Notes: a model not told the origin generated them from the letters alone. A DNA stretch of 64,000 nt from Adineta vaga (GCA_021613535.1 CP075494.1:1116001-1180000); one strand, 5' to 3'. Shown: positions 43,918 to 56,054, counted from the stretch's first letter. Numbers and translations are program-made.

Positions 43918-44848
43918 CACGATTCTGATTTGCGACGCTTGGCTCTCAAAAAAGCACATGGTTTGAATATTGTTGGTTTCACGGCATCTCACCATTGGAT
44001 CTTAAACTTTAAACGTCGGCATCACATTTCATCCCGAAAAGTGACAACGCTGGTTACAACAAGTCATGTGGAAGGTCGAGACAGAATATTGAAGTCCGCC
44101 GAAAATTTTGTCAAAGAGGTCGTAAACGCCATTTCCGATTATGCTGAAGATCACATATTGAACAGTGATCAATCAAGTTTCAAATACCGTATTTATGAAT
44201 TGAAGCAATTGAAAGAAAAAATTATTTTTCAAATTATAGTTACGATAATCCATCAACACGGACGTTGAAAACAACCGGTGAAAAAGTGGTAAAAGGCCAG
44301 ATCAAATCCATGAATACGGTTACTCATTCATATACGATTATGCCGATAATCCGTATGGCTGGAAAATTAATTGAACCTGTTTTTATATGTTAACAGGAGC
44401 CTGCCGGAAAACTCGAACCGCGTGTGAAACAATCAATGTATCACGCACGTAATATTCATGTTACATGCAGTAAGTCGGAAAAACTGACAAAAACACATAT
44501 TGAATATTGAGCTGAAAACATTCTAAGTCTATCAGTTACGGATGATGATTGTTTATTATGGATATTGGTGCTGGTTCTAGAAACTTCGCTTTAAAAATGC
44601 ATTCTCTGATACACAATTAACTCACAGCTAGAAGATTCTCATCTTTGATCAAATATGCCTGGTATTCCAGCGGCTATGCGTCGAAAGATCCGGGTCATTT
44701 TGAGAATGTATACGAAATATGTTTTTCTTTCGACGACGATTCATATTCTATGACAGCATGCAGTGATTTTTCTTTCATTTGGTGTAGTCATTGTCATCGT
44801 ATTCTCTGCTTAAACCATTTTTTTGTAGATGATCATAAACATGAATGA
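43918..44848 (+). pseudogene. CENP-B/Tc5-type (DDE_1) transposase remnant
   Basis: Begins at the right flank of the Tc1-like element with LRRLALKKAHGLNIVGFTAS and WILNFKRRHHISSRKVT, the Tc5/CENP-B type DNA-binding helix-turn-helix. ILNSDQSSFKYRI then gives the start of the DDE_1 core (NSDQSGF motif). Beyond a frameshift, TGEKVVKGQIKSMNTVTHSY, then RMAGKLIEPVF and CSKSEKLTKTHIEY continue with stops. The C-terminal end, IKYAWYSSGY then a Cys/His cluster (CSHCHRILCLNHFF), stops at 44848. It is an old transposase with its left half missing. No inverted ends were found. Confidence 0.65.
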
Positions 44849-46321
44849 AAAGCCTTGTTTGTTGTGAAACAAGTAACGCGTTATTTTTCTTCATATGAAA
44901 CTGATGCAGATTCTAAAACAATCCCTTTGGTAGGGTTTTCGCTGCACATAGGACATTTAGTGAACGTTCTGTTTTCGATTATTCGTCGCAAAACGAACAA
45001 TGAAGCGCATTATGTAGAGCTATCTAACTCCTGTAAGGACGTATAGCACTTAGCTCTAATCATCATCATACGAAAAAACCTCCAAAGAAAATAGCGTAAG
45101 AAAATGTATAGACGTACAAATCTGTATAGTATAGCAAAATGTATGTGTGAAACTTTCGAAAACTGTTTTGTCTATAATTTTTTACTGAGGCTGTAAGAGC
45201 ACCTAGTTGTTTCATACCTGAGATAGGTACACCCCATCTAACAACCCTACAACATTTTCATTGAAATTCCCGAGACACACCTGGGAACCTTCCCTTGTTA
45301 GACTTCGAATCTAAGTTTAACCTGTCACGAATACGTACACATTCATGATAAAGTACGATAGTCCCACCAATACTATATGGGATAAGTTTCGAACTCTGCC
45401 GTAAGACAATCTGATGAACTCGAGAACAGAGTAATACCTGGACATTCCGTATATCTATCAAATGAGTCAATCGAAAGTAAGTTCAGTTTCAACCAGCTCC
45501 TGATTCCGATCCTCCCTCGACTTTTTCTTGTACTTACAAAAGTGTTATGGGCACTTGGGTGATATCATCTATCATAGAGCTGTCAGGATGAAATTTCACC
45601 CAAGCACCCTCCTTATCCTCGCACCCTCACACCCTCACCCTCGAGTGACTCGAGAAAGCGAACGTCACTGGGATGACTTCTCTCGAAAGACTCAGTGTAA
45701 ATGATCCAGTTTTACCATTTGAAGGGTCTTCATTGAGACTCTAAAGAATTCCATGAAACTTTACAAGACTTCGCGGGACTCCATTGGACTCCCTGGAGTC
45801 ATGGGATCCGTTGTTCCCCCTTGCTTTATACCCATGACGATCTTCTGTGCCACATCCGATTCTTTTCACAGACAACATTCGAAAACAAGACTGATTATTC
45901 CACTGTCACACTCAGTCTTTATGAACAGAAAATTATCTGCTGCTTATAAATTCAAACTACGTTGTGATTTGAATGTGTTTCTTCCAAAATCATTTGAATT
46001 CAACGGAGTTGAAGTTATCGATGCAGTTTTTGTTTATTACTCGTTAAGATCTTTGATATGGTCAAAATCGCGATTGTTGTAGTTATTTGTTTGAACACAT
46101 CTATACCCTAAACAAACCCACAGACATACAAACTATTCTTTCCGCAAGAGTCACTTTACAGTTGATGAAAGTAGCTTGTTTATTTAAATCAATGAAAAAG
46201 CGTTCCATATTCTTCACTCTGTTGAATAAAATTGTGAAAGGGCTGATCACACAGTAGTACAATCAAAATGACTATCTACTTATAAGTGATAAATGTTCAA
46301 AGTACTGCTTGTCTTTTTCGA
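44849..46321. other. Intergenic, no gene seen
   Basis: Contains a C-rich telomere-like tract at 45554-45650. A 109-codon frame at 45753-46082 has an odd start region with repeated GACTCC words and no recognised domain, so I do not call it a gene. Confidence 0.4.
45554..45650. repeat. Telomere-like tract, loose inverted arrangement
   Basis: CACTTGGGTGATATC, spacer, then TTTCACCCAAGCACCCTCC and CGCACCCTCACACCCTCACC. The short arms (TTGGGTGA/TCACCCAA) pair, and the C-rich part continues as degenerate repeats. Confidence 0.5.
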
Positions 46322-46597
46322 TTAACGATTAGTACCACTTGCCCACGTGGGTTTATTATTCCCATCCTAAACAACAAGATTGCCATCATCTTGCATAACT
46401 AATCGATATGGATTAGCTCCTTTACCGTTTGTGTCAGATGCCCATGTTGGTGTTTCATGTTGGTCATACACAACCAAATTACCATCTTCTTGCATGATGG
46501 CATGATAAGTGTCGTTGCTAGATTTTAATGAATGGTCCATAGCTAAAGTCGCATTATTACCAAGAGTTGACTGTGACGATGCAATTCTTGCTCCAAC
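46322..46597 (-). pseudogene. Bulb-type (B-) lectin domain remnant
   Basis: The minus strand reads HAIMQEDGNLVVYDQHETPTW and then RLVMQDDGNLVV*DGNNKPTW. These are two copies of the mannose-binding QxDxNxVxY-type motif of monocot/GNA-like lectins. A TAG at 46369-46367 replaces the expected tyrosine of the second motif. The frame ends TNR followed by TAA at 46322. There is no start codon and no signal peptide upstream of GARIASSQSTLGNN, so it is the end of a gene whose other exons are lost or unseen. B-lectin domains bind mannose. Confidence 0.7.
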
Positions 46598-47667
46598 TTC
46601 AATTCTCTACGGCAAAAATATCGAAGAAAAATGTTAAAGCAATTCTTGTCGAAGAAAAAAATGTCGAAACCTAAGAAGACAACGCGGATGTACGTTCACT
46701 ACCTCTTTCTAATATGTATTCAGTTTGTTGACTCCTGTGGGCAAACGGAAGTGAATAAGAAAGTTATCAATACCAAAATACTACCGTTCATTCGCATATT
46801 CACACCCACATTCACATCCTCTTCTTCACGATCACATTCATCTTCACCCTGCTCTCATTCTTCCCTTAATCTCACCCTTTTCCCACCCTGACCTTCACAC
46901 TCTCATCCTAACCCTCACTTCCAGCCTCGCTCTCCCTCTTACCTTCACCGTCGATATCACTTTCACACTCATTCTCATCGTCACCTCAACTGACATTCGC
47001 AAAATGAAAATCTGTCAAAATCAATTTCGAGATTTTTTCGTTCGATTAAATCAATACATACCCTTACTACAGCCTGTGCCATATCAATCAAAGTAAGACA
47101 ATGGATGTTTGCTCTAAAAAAAGACCATATCTAAGTAATAAATACATTTAGTCTGCTGAAATCGAATGTGTTTAAACGATACTCGAGAAATCGGACTATT
47201 AACAGCGAACGTGGAGGACGAGCGTTGGGACAGCTACCATGATCTAGATTTCATTCTAACTAAAGGAATCATCAGACGGCGATATCTCGAAAGGTTAAAG
47301 AGGATCATAAGAATCAAGTTCAAGATCCGTTAAAAACTTTGAAAATACTAATGAAACATAAATACTTATAATAGTAGATGAGCTCCGTTAAAATATGAGA
47401 ACAAATTGAATTTTTACAGGTCTGTCAGCGGTTACTACTAGAAGCTAGCAGCCATCATTATCGGAAAGATATATAAAAAATTGGTGGATATCAGTACATA
47501 AGTCTTGATGTATATGAAGATTGTGAACCGTAAATATCGAATAAAGCTATGAGAAAGTAATGCAATTAGAAAGTGCTCGGAATATTACGCTGGTTTATCG
47601 CTCGTAAACTTTTTTTTATACAGAATAGTTTGTAATGGTTAAACATTTAAAAGTACCCCTTCTCTTC
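46598..47667. other. Intergenic with pyrimidine-rich degenerate tract
   Basis: A C/T-rich tract at about 46797-46985 is built of degenerate CACCCT/CACACTC words, possibly an eroded telomere-like array. The rest has no recognised content. Confidence 0.45.
46797..46985. repeat. Degenerate C-rich (telomere-like) simple-sequence tract
   Basis: Many TCACCC, TCACACTC and CCTCAC words in about 190 bp, on the plus strand only. The order is irregular, unlike a fresh microsatellite. Confidence 0.5.
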
Positions 47668-47671
47668 TTAA

Positions 47672-49989
47672 CCCTAGTCCTCCCAACATGGGTCATTTTT
47701 GACCCAGACATAAAAATTTAGAAATGCAGTATAATATTTTGATAGTTTCGGGTTTAAAGGAATATCTATCATCTATTATGAACATAGAGCTGTTGCATAG
47801 TCTGAAATAAAACTCATTTTCCCTAGTTCATCTCATTTCAAGTCTTCAATACAATATAGTACAATTTCATCAGTATTGAACATAATACTAGGTACAAGAG
47901 CAAATTAAATTTTTGGATAAAATCTAAGACTCATACATCATTTCTACTGTATATTTATCCCCAATCTGCTTAGAGATATTTATTGATTGGACTTTGGACT
48001 ATCCAGTTATGATGATATATGATTCACCTGATTAGATTATGAATCGAAAATATCCATCTATCATCTAGTATCTTTCCATATTTTTATTTTCCAGATTCAG
48101 ATTTCTTTTCGTATTATAAAAAACGATCATGAACAATCGAATTGAAGAAGATAGTGAATCTGACGATGTTAACGACGAACAAAGTGGTTCAGAGATAGAA
48201 AATGATGAAAGTCAAACAACAGACGCTGATGATGAAATCGATTTAGAAGATCTTAAAGTATCAGGCGATTCTACACGAAAAAGCTCATACACTTCGAAGT
48301 CCGGGATGATCTGGTCGTCGATTTCATCTACCTCAACGAAAACAAAACCATTCAGTGGTAATATCGAGAAATCTGGACCAACCAAACTTACTGAAAATAT
48401 CGCATCTATCGAAGACGCATTCATTTGTCTTATGTCGGAAAAAATCTTGCAGAAGATTTTGATTTATTCAAATATGGAATATGAACGAAACATCAAATTA
48501 GATGAGAAAGAAGAAATAACAATGCTGGAATTGAAAGCTTCTATTGGGCTATTATTGCTCGCTGGTTTATTAGGAAGATCAAGGTCAGATTTACATTCCT
48601 TATGGAGAACAAGTCCTTTGGAATCTCCAATATTTAAAGCTACTATTTCAAAAAGCCGCTTTGACAAAATTATTGCGTGCCTTAGATTTGATGATAAAAG
48701 TACAAGAGAAGAGAGAAAAAAAGCAGATAAATTTGCAGCAATTCGTGAAATCTGGTTAGATTTTCAAGATAAATTAAAAACATGCTATACACCGGGACTT
48801 AACATTACCATCGATGAACAATTACTAGGATTTCGGGGAAAATGTCCATTTCGTCAATTTATTCCTACGAAACCTGACAAATATGGATTAAAGTTCTGGC
48901 TATGTGTTGATGCAGAGTCGTATTATGTGTTAAATGCATTTCCTTACATTGGACGACAGCCCGGTCAAGAAAAACAAGCACACGTAGGTGAAAGTGTGGT
49001 TTTAGAATTGCTCAGGCCATTTTATGGTTCAAACAGAAATGTTACAAAGGATAATTTCTTTACAAGTGTTCCATTGGCAAGAAATCTTCAAACAAAGAAT
49101 CTTACGCTTATAGGAACATTACGAAAAAATAAACCAGATATACCTATAGAATTTCTATCTAGTAAAATTCGTGAAATTGGTTCTTCACTTTTTGGTTTTG
49201 AAGATAATTTAACTTTAGTTTCCTTCGTGCCGAAAAAAAATAAAGCTGTCTTATTACTTTCTTCAAAACATCACGATAATCATGTGGACAATAAGACTGG
49301 AAAACCAGTTATTATTTTGGATTATAATAAAACCAAGGGAGCTGTTGATACTGTCGATCAAATGTGCCACAAATATACAGTAATAAATATTTTTAATTTT
49401 GTCATTTGTAGGTAAAAAGAGGTACAAAGCGATGGCCGCTTTGTATTTTCTACGGCATGATAGATATGGCGACTCTAAATGCTTTTGTCTTATGAAAATC
49501 GAAAAATCCGGTTTGGAATGAAAATAAAAGATATCAACGACGATTATTTTTAGAAGAACTCGGACTTAGTCTAGTAACACCTTTATTGGATTTTCGTTCA
49601 AAAACCTCAAATTTTCTACATAAACATATACAAAATGCTTTGCTTATTGTTGGTCATCCTGTATCGAAAAGAGATTCACAAAAATCAGATGAAGATTCTG
49701 CACAAAGCAAACGAAAACGATGTTCAATATGTGAAACATCTAAAGACAGAAAAACTTCAAATAAATGTTATAATTGCTCTGCATTTGTTTGTAGTGAACA
49801 TTGTGTAAAGTAAATTTTCTGTATTAATTGTTCTAAATAAAGAACTAACATACTGTCAGTATTTTTCTATCAAGCTCGATATAAGAGTAGCACCCTTTTG
49901 ACAAGATAGTAACCTTAAAATCGAGAAAATCATTTTACAGAAGCGTAAATTGCTATTTTAGTGCGTAAAAGAGCACGGGAGGACTAGGG
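47672..49989 (+). mobile_element. piggyBac transposon, full length
   Basis: 2,318 bp. The ends are CCCTAGTCCTCCC and GGGAGGACTAGGG, flanked on both sides by the TTAA target duplication (47668-47671 and 49990-49993). The interior holds one transposase gene on the plus strand. Its left 220 bp match the truncated copy at 22985-23375. Confidence 0.93.
48129..49813 (+). CDS. piggyBac transposase with one nonsense codon
   Basis: The acidic N-terminus (NDEQSGSEIENDESQ) is followed by the DDE_Tnp_1_7 domain: ASIGLLLLAGLLGRSRSDL, SRFDKIIACLRFDD, then the three catalytic Asp in NITIDEQL, VTKDNFFTS and GAVDTVDQM. The open frame stops at 49415, but removal of a 32-nt GTAATA...TGTAG segment (49380-49411) joins HKYT to VKRGTKRWPLCIF. 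This is very short for an intron. The joined frame then meets TGA at 49493-49495 in AFVL*KSKNPVWN, where Trp is expected. It continues to 49813 with a Cys-rich zinc-binding tail (CSICETSKDRKTSNKCYNC...CSEHC). The element is well preserved at its ends but its transposase is probably inactive. Confidence 0.88.
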
Positions 49990-49993
49990 TTAA

Positions 49994-50413
49994 TGATTAT
50001 TATTGTAAATTCCTCAGATGTTGTCCTTCTATTCACGAAGATAGTTTATAATTTGAACACGAGATAATCCGAACGACATTTTTGAATTTAACAATGCATA
50101 AAAAATTCAATTAAATCGTAATTTATAATGAAGAAAAAAGAAACCCTTATTTTATATCACGTTAGAAAACTAAAAGTACAAAATATATTCTATTCAATTC
50201 TCTCTTAAATGACATAGGTCATTATATTTTCGAATAACATAGATTCAATTAAGAATGTTCTTTAGAAATACTTATTTTTAAAATTTCTTCTATGCTATCT
50301 TTCATCATAAAAAAACAACGTCCTTTTATTTTCTATCCTTTTTTTCTATTAAAATATCAAAGGATTGTAATCTATATTGAAAAAAAGCAAAAATTATTTT
50401 ATTTTAGTATACA
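49994..50413. other. Intergenic, no gene seen
   Basis: AT-rich spacer between the piggyBac element and the third receptor. Confidence 0.5.
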
Positions 50414-51346
50414 ATGTCTGCAACTATCTTTCCATTTATTCAACAAATTATAACTCAATATTTGATCAGTGTTAATTTTATTATGGGTCTTATTGGTAAT
50501 ATCTTTTGTTGTATTTTATTTTTTAAACAATTTCCAACTCGATCAGCATCTTCTATCTATTTTTTTACTCTATCTCTTTTTGGTAATATATATCTTATTT
50601 GGTCTATTATACCAATTTTCTATGCACTTAATAATACAGATTTACAAATCATATCATTAATTTATTGTAAAATGCGTTTATATTTAAGTCATGTATTTGG
50701 TTTATATACACGTTATTCAATTGTATTTGCTTGTATTGATTTATATTTTATTACACATACAAATATTCGAATTCATTCTTTTAGTTCCATGAAAATAGCA
50801 TTTCGTTTAATTATTTTAATGTGTATTTTTGGTTTAATTATAGGATCACATATATTAATATTCTTAGATATTCGTGCAAATGTATGTGGATTATTTGATT
50901 TTTATATATTCTTTTATCCAATATATCAATTCATTACAATTATTGTTCTTTCATCAATATTAATGAGTATATTTGGTTTTCTTGCTGTACGTAATGTACG
51001 ACAACGACAAATTGGTGTAGGACGAATAAAACGAAAAGATCGAGATTTAATGCGAATGTTAATTGCTGAAATTCTAATTAATATTATTGCATCAATACCT
51101 TTTGCAGCTAATCTTCTTTTTAATGCGGCAACATCTTCTACAATAAATAAAACAATAGAACGTATTCAAATCGATGCATTTATCAATTTCTTTTCTCAAT
51201 TTATGATTCAATTTATTTTCATTTCTCCATTTTATCTATTTATTATTTCATCAAAATCATTTCGACGTGAATTCATACAATTAATACATAAATATTTCAG
51301 ACGAAAAAATCGCGTAGCTCATATCAATCGACTAACTATGAACTAA
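50414..51346 (+). CDS. Rhodopsin-like G-protein-coupled receptor (single exon)
   Basis: 310 residues, intronless. TM1 contains NFIMGLIGNIFCCILFF with the conserved GN. A cysteine in YCKMRLY precedes TM3, which ends VFACIDLYFITHTN; here the DRY box has become D-L-Y, losing the usual Arg. TM4 and TM5 are clear (LIILMCIFGLIIGSHILIF; FITIIVLSSILMSIFGFLAV). A basic loop (RIKRKDRDLMRMLIAEI) precedes TM6, and TM7 reads FIFISPFYLFIISSKSFRREF, with SPFYLF in place of NPxxY. Location is the plasma membrane; the ligand is unknown. The organisation resembles the receptor at 20.8 kb more than that at 8.2 kb. Confidence 0.8.
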   Translation: MSATIFPFIQQIITQYLISVNFIMGLIGNIFCCILFFKQFPTRSASSIYFFTLSLFGNIYLIWSIIPIFYALNNTDLQIISLIYCKMRLYLSHVFGLYTRYSIVFACIDLYFITHTNIRIHSFSSMKIAFRLIILMCIFGLIIGSHILIFLDIRANVCGLFDFYIFFYPIYQFITIIVLSSILMSIFGFLAVRNVRQRQIGVGRIKRKDRDLMRMLIAEILINIIASIPFAANLLFNAATSSTINKTIERIQIDAFINFFSQFMIQFIFISPFYLFIISSKSFRREFIQLIHKYFRRKNRVAHINRLTMN

Positions 51347-52088
51347 ATAATATATTGTGTCGATATAGATATCATTTCATAATATCGATCTGGTTCTATA
51401 AGTTGATCCATATCGAGTACCACATCGTCAAGTGCCAATAAAATTAGTCGAATGATTATCTTGGATCAACACATTGTACTCGAAAAATATTATTGATCAT
51501 AAAAAGAATTTCTTCTTCGTCTGTACAGGAAGAAGATGATTAGTAATCATCATTGTTATGAAATAATGATACAACATTCTAATTCAAATTTGTAGAAAAA
51601 AATAATAAATTGATCGAAATGAGTTTGTTGATTGAAGTTCGAATTCGATTTACTTTATCTTTTGATATCCATTGACCATCTTGAGGATGTGGGTGTAACG
51701 AACAATTACCTGTTTACCCACACCCATCGTGGGTATATATATAGGGGTCACATTTGACCAAACTTATGGATTATGGTGTAATACAGTGGCAATTTGGTGA
51801 AGTACGGTGGAATATTCTATAGTTTGTGTATTATCTGGTTGGTTGTTGAGTTAGAATTGTTGATGTTTGCAGAGATTGCCATTTTTCCGACAAGAAATGA
51901 TCGGTTCCTACCGGATAGACAGGATATCTGATGTTTTCCGGTGATCGGTATCCTCTGAAACACGACTTTTTCCTGTCGGATCGAATCATCTGGGTAGGTG
52001 CATAGATAATAAAAAATATCACATGAGAAAAGAATGTAAATAGTTTTAGTTTATTTTGATAAATGACAAACAAGAAAAAAACGAAGAT
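51347..52088. other. Intergenic, no gene seen
   Basis: Holds a telomere-like inverted repeat (51679-51733). Around 51885-51985 an imperfect palindrome has TTTTTCCGACAAGAAATGATCGG facing GATCGG...TTTTTCCTGTCGG, possibly a small foldback element. Confidence 0.45.
51679..51733. repeat. Telomere-like inverted repeat
   Basis: CATCTTGAGGATGTGGGTGT, spacer, then TTTACCCACACCCATCG. It lies about 330 bp after the receptor stop. Confidence 0.75.
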
Positions 52089-53884
52089 TTATTTCAATGG
52101 ACTCCATTCTATATAGATCTGATTGAGTAAATGTTTAATCGTAAAATTTGAAAGTAATTTTTCATTATTGATCATATTTTGAATCTGTTGAATAATAGAA
52201 TCATCTGTTGTTGTTGTATTTAGATGTATTAAACATAATGCATGAAGATGATAAAGATGAATTTTCTTGAGAAGAATTTGTAAAAATAATTGAATATTCA
52301 TGATATTAATTTTTTCAATTCGAAAATATTCCATATAAGGACAAAGTGTAAACAAGAAATTCAATTCTTCCAGATGATTTATTTCTTCTAGATATACTTT
52401 AGTAATTTGACTTGTATCTTTCATTGAACATAATGTTAAAATATCGGTAGAAGTTATATCTAATGTTTCATCTATTAATAATGAATGAATTTTTAATATT
52501 TTTAAATTAGGTAAAAGTTTCATTGATTGAATTAATAATGATATAGAAATATTCTTTTCAACAAATACTAAATAATAAATATTTGTTATTCTTAAAACAT
52601 GTTTAATTTGTATGAACAAATCATTTTCACGTATATTTTCGAATGCTAAATAATTCATTGTTGAATGTTCAATAGTACATTTAGGATAATGATACCATCG
52701 ATCTCTAAAAAAAAACAATGATCGTGAAGATTCATTTTTGAAATACAAATGATGTTTTTCTACCTGAATGGATAAATTGAATATTGAATATTCTTATGAT
52801 TAATATCAATTCCAAATAACCATTTTCGTTCGATCCAAAACGATGAAGAAAATTCATTTTGTTTTCCTGTAAATATTGCGTTATCAGTATCACCATCATA
52901 GAAGAAATGAAATTTTTCTAATTGAGGAAAATAATTTGAAATGAATTGTTCCCATCGATATGCACAAAGATAATTCATATCATTTGATGTAATAATTGTT
53001 AAAATATTTAAATTTGTAGTTAATTTCTGACAAAAGTTTTCTAAATCATCAAATTTTATATCCATTAAATTAAAATAAAGTGATTGAAGATAATTTAATT
53101 CAACCGATGAAATTTGTACTTGAGAATTAGTTGTTGTTGTTGTTGTTGTGATTGTATAAGCAGTTAAACGACGAAGTTTTGGTGTTGATGATAATAATAA
53201 TTCGAGTTCATTTAACGAAATTTTATGATTAATAACAAGATATTCAAGAGGACTAAATTGTTGTTTTGAAATCATTGAAATATTTGATAAATGAAATGTT
53301 TCACTGGAAAATCGCATATAGGTTAATTTTGATAAGAGTAATATGAATCGATAGATTTCATTGATATTTTCATGTATAATTGATGTTTGAATTGTTAATG
53401 AAGAAAGTTTTGGTAAGATAAGTAAATTATTCAAAACTGAAAGGATTGTATCTGATTGAATATTTCGAAAAGAAATCGATTGAAGACAATGAAATGATGA
53501 ATGAAATAAGAATGAAGAAAAAAAGAAACTTTTTTCTAAGAAAAATTCAATAGATAATGAAATGATTTGACGATAATTTGTTGACATAAAATTTGTGAAA
53601 GAATTTAAAAAATAATCATGTTCAATTAATATAAATCGAGTTTTTAATAATAAACTTGGACAATGAAGAAGTTGTTCAAATCGATTATTTAAATTTGAAA
53701 ATGATTTCAATAATTTATATCCATCAAAATAATCAAATATTTCATATAATAAATCATTTGATAAATCTTCGAATGAATTTTTTCTTTGTTCTATTTTACA
53801 TAAAGATGACTTACTGCAAAATTTCTTGGATTTTTCTTCGAAGAAATATTCACTAGATAACGTTCGTTTATTTGTTTTATTCAT
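52089..53884 (-). CDS. F-box protein with leucine-rich C-terminal region
   Basis: Two exons, 53884-52764 and 52704-52089, joined by a 59-nt GT-AG intron in frame (SIYPFR|DRWYHYP), give 578 residues. The F-box is at about residues 37-75 (FEDLSNDLLYEIFDYFDGYKLLKSFSNLN...). The rest consists of irregular leucine/isoleucine-rich repeats (e.g. LPKLSSLTIQTSII, STPKLRRLTAYT, LPNLKILKIHSLLI). A Thr run (TTTTTTTT) comes from a GTT repeat on the plus strand. F-box proteins carry substrates to SCF ubiquitin ligases; the substrate is unknown. This layout, with one short intron near the end, is common in bdelloid F-box families. Confidence 0.85.
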
Positions 53885-54052
53885 ATCTAATATATGAAAT
53901 CATTTCTTCATTTCAATTGTACATATTTATATACTTATCCGTAGACAATATAGACAATGAAATGCAAAAGGCTGTTGCTAGTCTGTTTTATTTGACCTTT
54001 CTCTATAGTCAAATGAATTGTTTTGCTAATTTTAGACATTATTTTGAATAGT

Positions 54053-56054
54053 TCAATCTTGAGGGTGTGTGTGGATAGAGATTGAATCGAGGTGTGCTTG
54101 AATTTCACGTACTTCAAAATGACCATCGGAAAATGTCTTTTTCAAGATTTCAATAGCCATATTTGCATGATAAATAGCTTCATTCCATTGATTCAGTTTT
54201 GTATATACTTTAGAAAGATTGTAATGAATATTACCAGTTGAAGGATGATCAGGCAACAAAGATAATCGTCGTACATCGAGCGATTTATTTAAATAATCAA
54301 TAGATAAATAGAAATCACGTTTGTCAAAGTAAAGAGATCCGATATTTTGATATATATTAGCTATATCTGGATGTGTTGATGGAAATCGAGTGAGTGCAAT
54401 ATCCAATGCCTTTTGAAAATAAGTCAGTGCTTTATCATAATTATTTTGGAGTTTAAACACAGATCCTATGTTATTCATATATAATACTTTACTATGATCA
54501 TTTATTGTTGGTGATCGTTCAGCGATTCTCAGTGCTCTTCCGTATAATTCTAAACTGTCTTCAAGCATATCACTTCGTAGAAAGACTTCTGCCATACCAG
54601 CATACACATCAGCAGTCAGTGCTGGATTACGACCATCGTTAAATTGCATTGCTATAGCTTGTTGAGAGGTCGCGTGACCAAAGTCACCCAAGTGACAATC
54701 TATTCGAGAAATGTAATGTGAAATCTGAAGAATCTCGTCCAGAGGATAAGCTATACCAAGTAATTGTTGATAAATCTCCTTGGCTTGCTTGAATTTCCCC
54801 ATTTGATATAATAAATGAGCAAGACGATGTATAGAAGTTCGTCCTTCAATCTCTTTTCTTCGATGGTCAATTAGTTCATATAGATTTTGATCATGAATAC
54901 TTGTTAAACTTAGATTAACATGATATAAACCATCATCTTCTACAGTAACGCGATCTATACGAAAGATTGTATGTGTAGAAAACAAAATTTCATTTTCTGA
55001 TGCAAACTGAGAATATTCCTCAATTGATGTATATGGACTTGACGGTATTTCAGGGTTAATTTCAATTTCAAATAATACACTATTACAATCTTGCCGTGAA
55101 CTATTAGTATCTGCAAACATCTGTGAGATATTTCGTGTAGTACTTGTTGATAGAAAACAATTAAATGATATAAAACCACCAATATTAACTTCGAGCTTTT
55201 CACATTCGGTTTTAGTTAGACTAGAAAATACAAAGAGTATCAAACGTAAAAACTAATGAATTGAGAGAAATCTTTTTTCGACACTTACCCTTGTCCACGA
55301 TAAACGGTGAATCGTTCTTTGTTTTCTGCCTTGGAATGTAATCCTTCTATTTGTTTATGAAGATCACCAATAAAGAATGTTAGTTTTAGAAGTAGATCGA
55401 TATCTACTGTACGTAAAGCTCGATTGACTGTATCATAAACGAATGGATAAGCAGAATACCAATAAATCGGAGTAAATTTGTCATAACTAGTATTAAATTT
55501 ATTATCTATTGTTTTATTGGAAAAGTGTTCATATAATCAGCGCTAATACTTGATGGTCCAATGATATCAATCATTGTAAAATAATTAGGATCAATAATTT
55601 CTTTAAGACATTCAATTAAGAGATGAATATCTGTAAAAACACCTTTGATTTTCGGATAATTTGTTGACCATTGTTTATATTGATAGATATCATTACGAAA
55701 TACAAAAATAAAATCAATTTGAGAACAATTTTCAATCAATGGTATTATATTTTTCGCGTAAATACCATCAATGATTAAGAGAAGTTTTTTTGTTTGATGG
55801 TTGATTTCCGTTAAAAAGTCGATACAAACATTTGAATCATTAAATGTATAAATATTACTAGTTAGATGTTGAAAGTTATTGAAAGAGTGTTGATAATCAT
55901 CTTCGGTTTCATCATAATGTGCATGTAACCAAATAAGAATGATTTTTTGTTTGTATTCATCAGAATGTCTACAAAATGAATTCAATTTAAATAATGATGA
56001 TACTGATTGACTTTGAGGATAATCATGGTTAACGATGAATATAGAATCATCCAT
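54053..56054 (-). CDS. Mono-ADP-ribosyltransferase with TPR repeats (ART-TPR), one frameshift
   Basis: Exon 1 (56054-55289) and exon 2 (55220-54053) are joined by a 68-nt GT-AG intron. The N-terminal region (MDDSIFIVNHDYPQSQ...) is not a domain I know. The ART domain has the full arginine-type triad: R in FTVYRGQGLT, S in FLSTSTTRN, and E-x-E in ASENEILFSTHTIFRI. The C-terminal half has kinesin-light-chain-like TPRs (ALTYFQKALDIALTRFPSTHPDIA, then IYQNIGSLYFDKRDFYLSIDY). Near 55527 the frame shifts between SADYM and EHFSNKTIDNKF (TATAT slip), so the gene may be broken or the assembly wrong there. The last residues (SIHTHPQD) are encoded by a telomere-like motif. It likely ADP-ribosylates proteins using NAD. 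Confidence 0.82.
54057..54074 (+). repeat. Telomere-like motif forming the 3' end of a coding region
   Basis: CTTGAGGGTGTGTGTGGATA on the plus strand. Its complement encodes the last residues of the ART-TPR protein. It is a single arm without a clear partner. Confidence 0.65.

Noticed and set aside
53140-53160. GTT microsatellite
   Set aside because: It is the complement of an in-frame Thr run inside the F-box gene.
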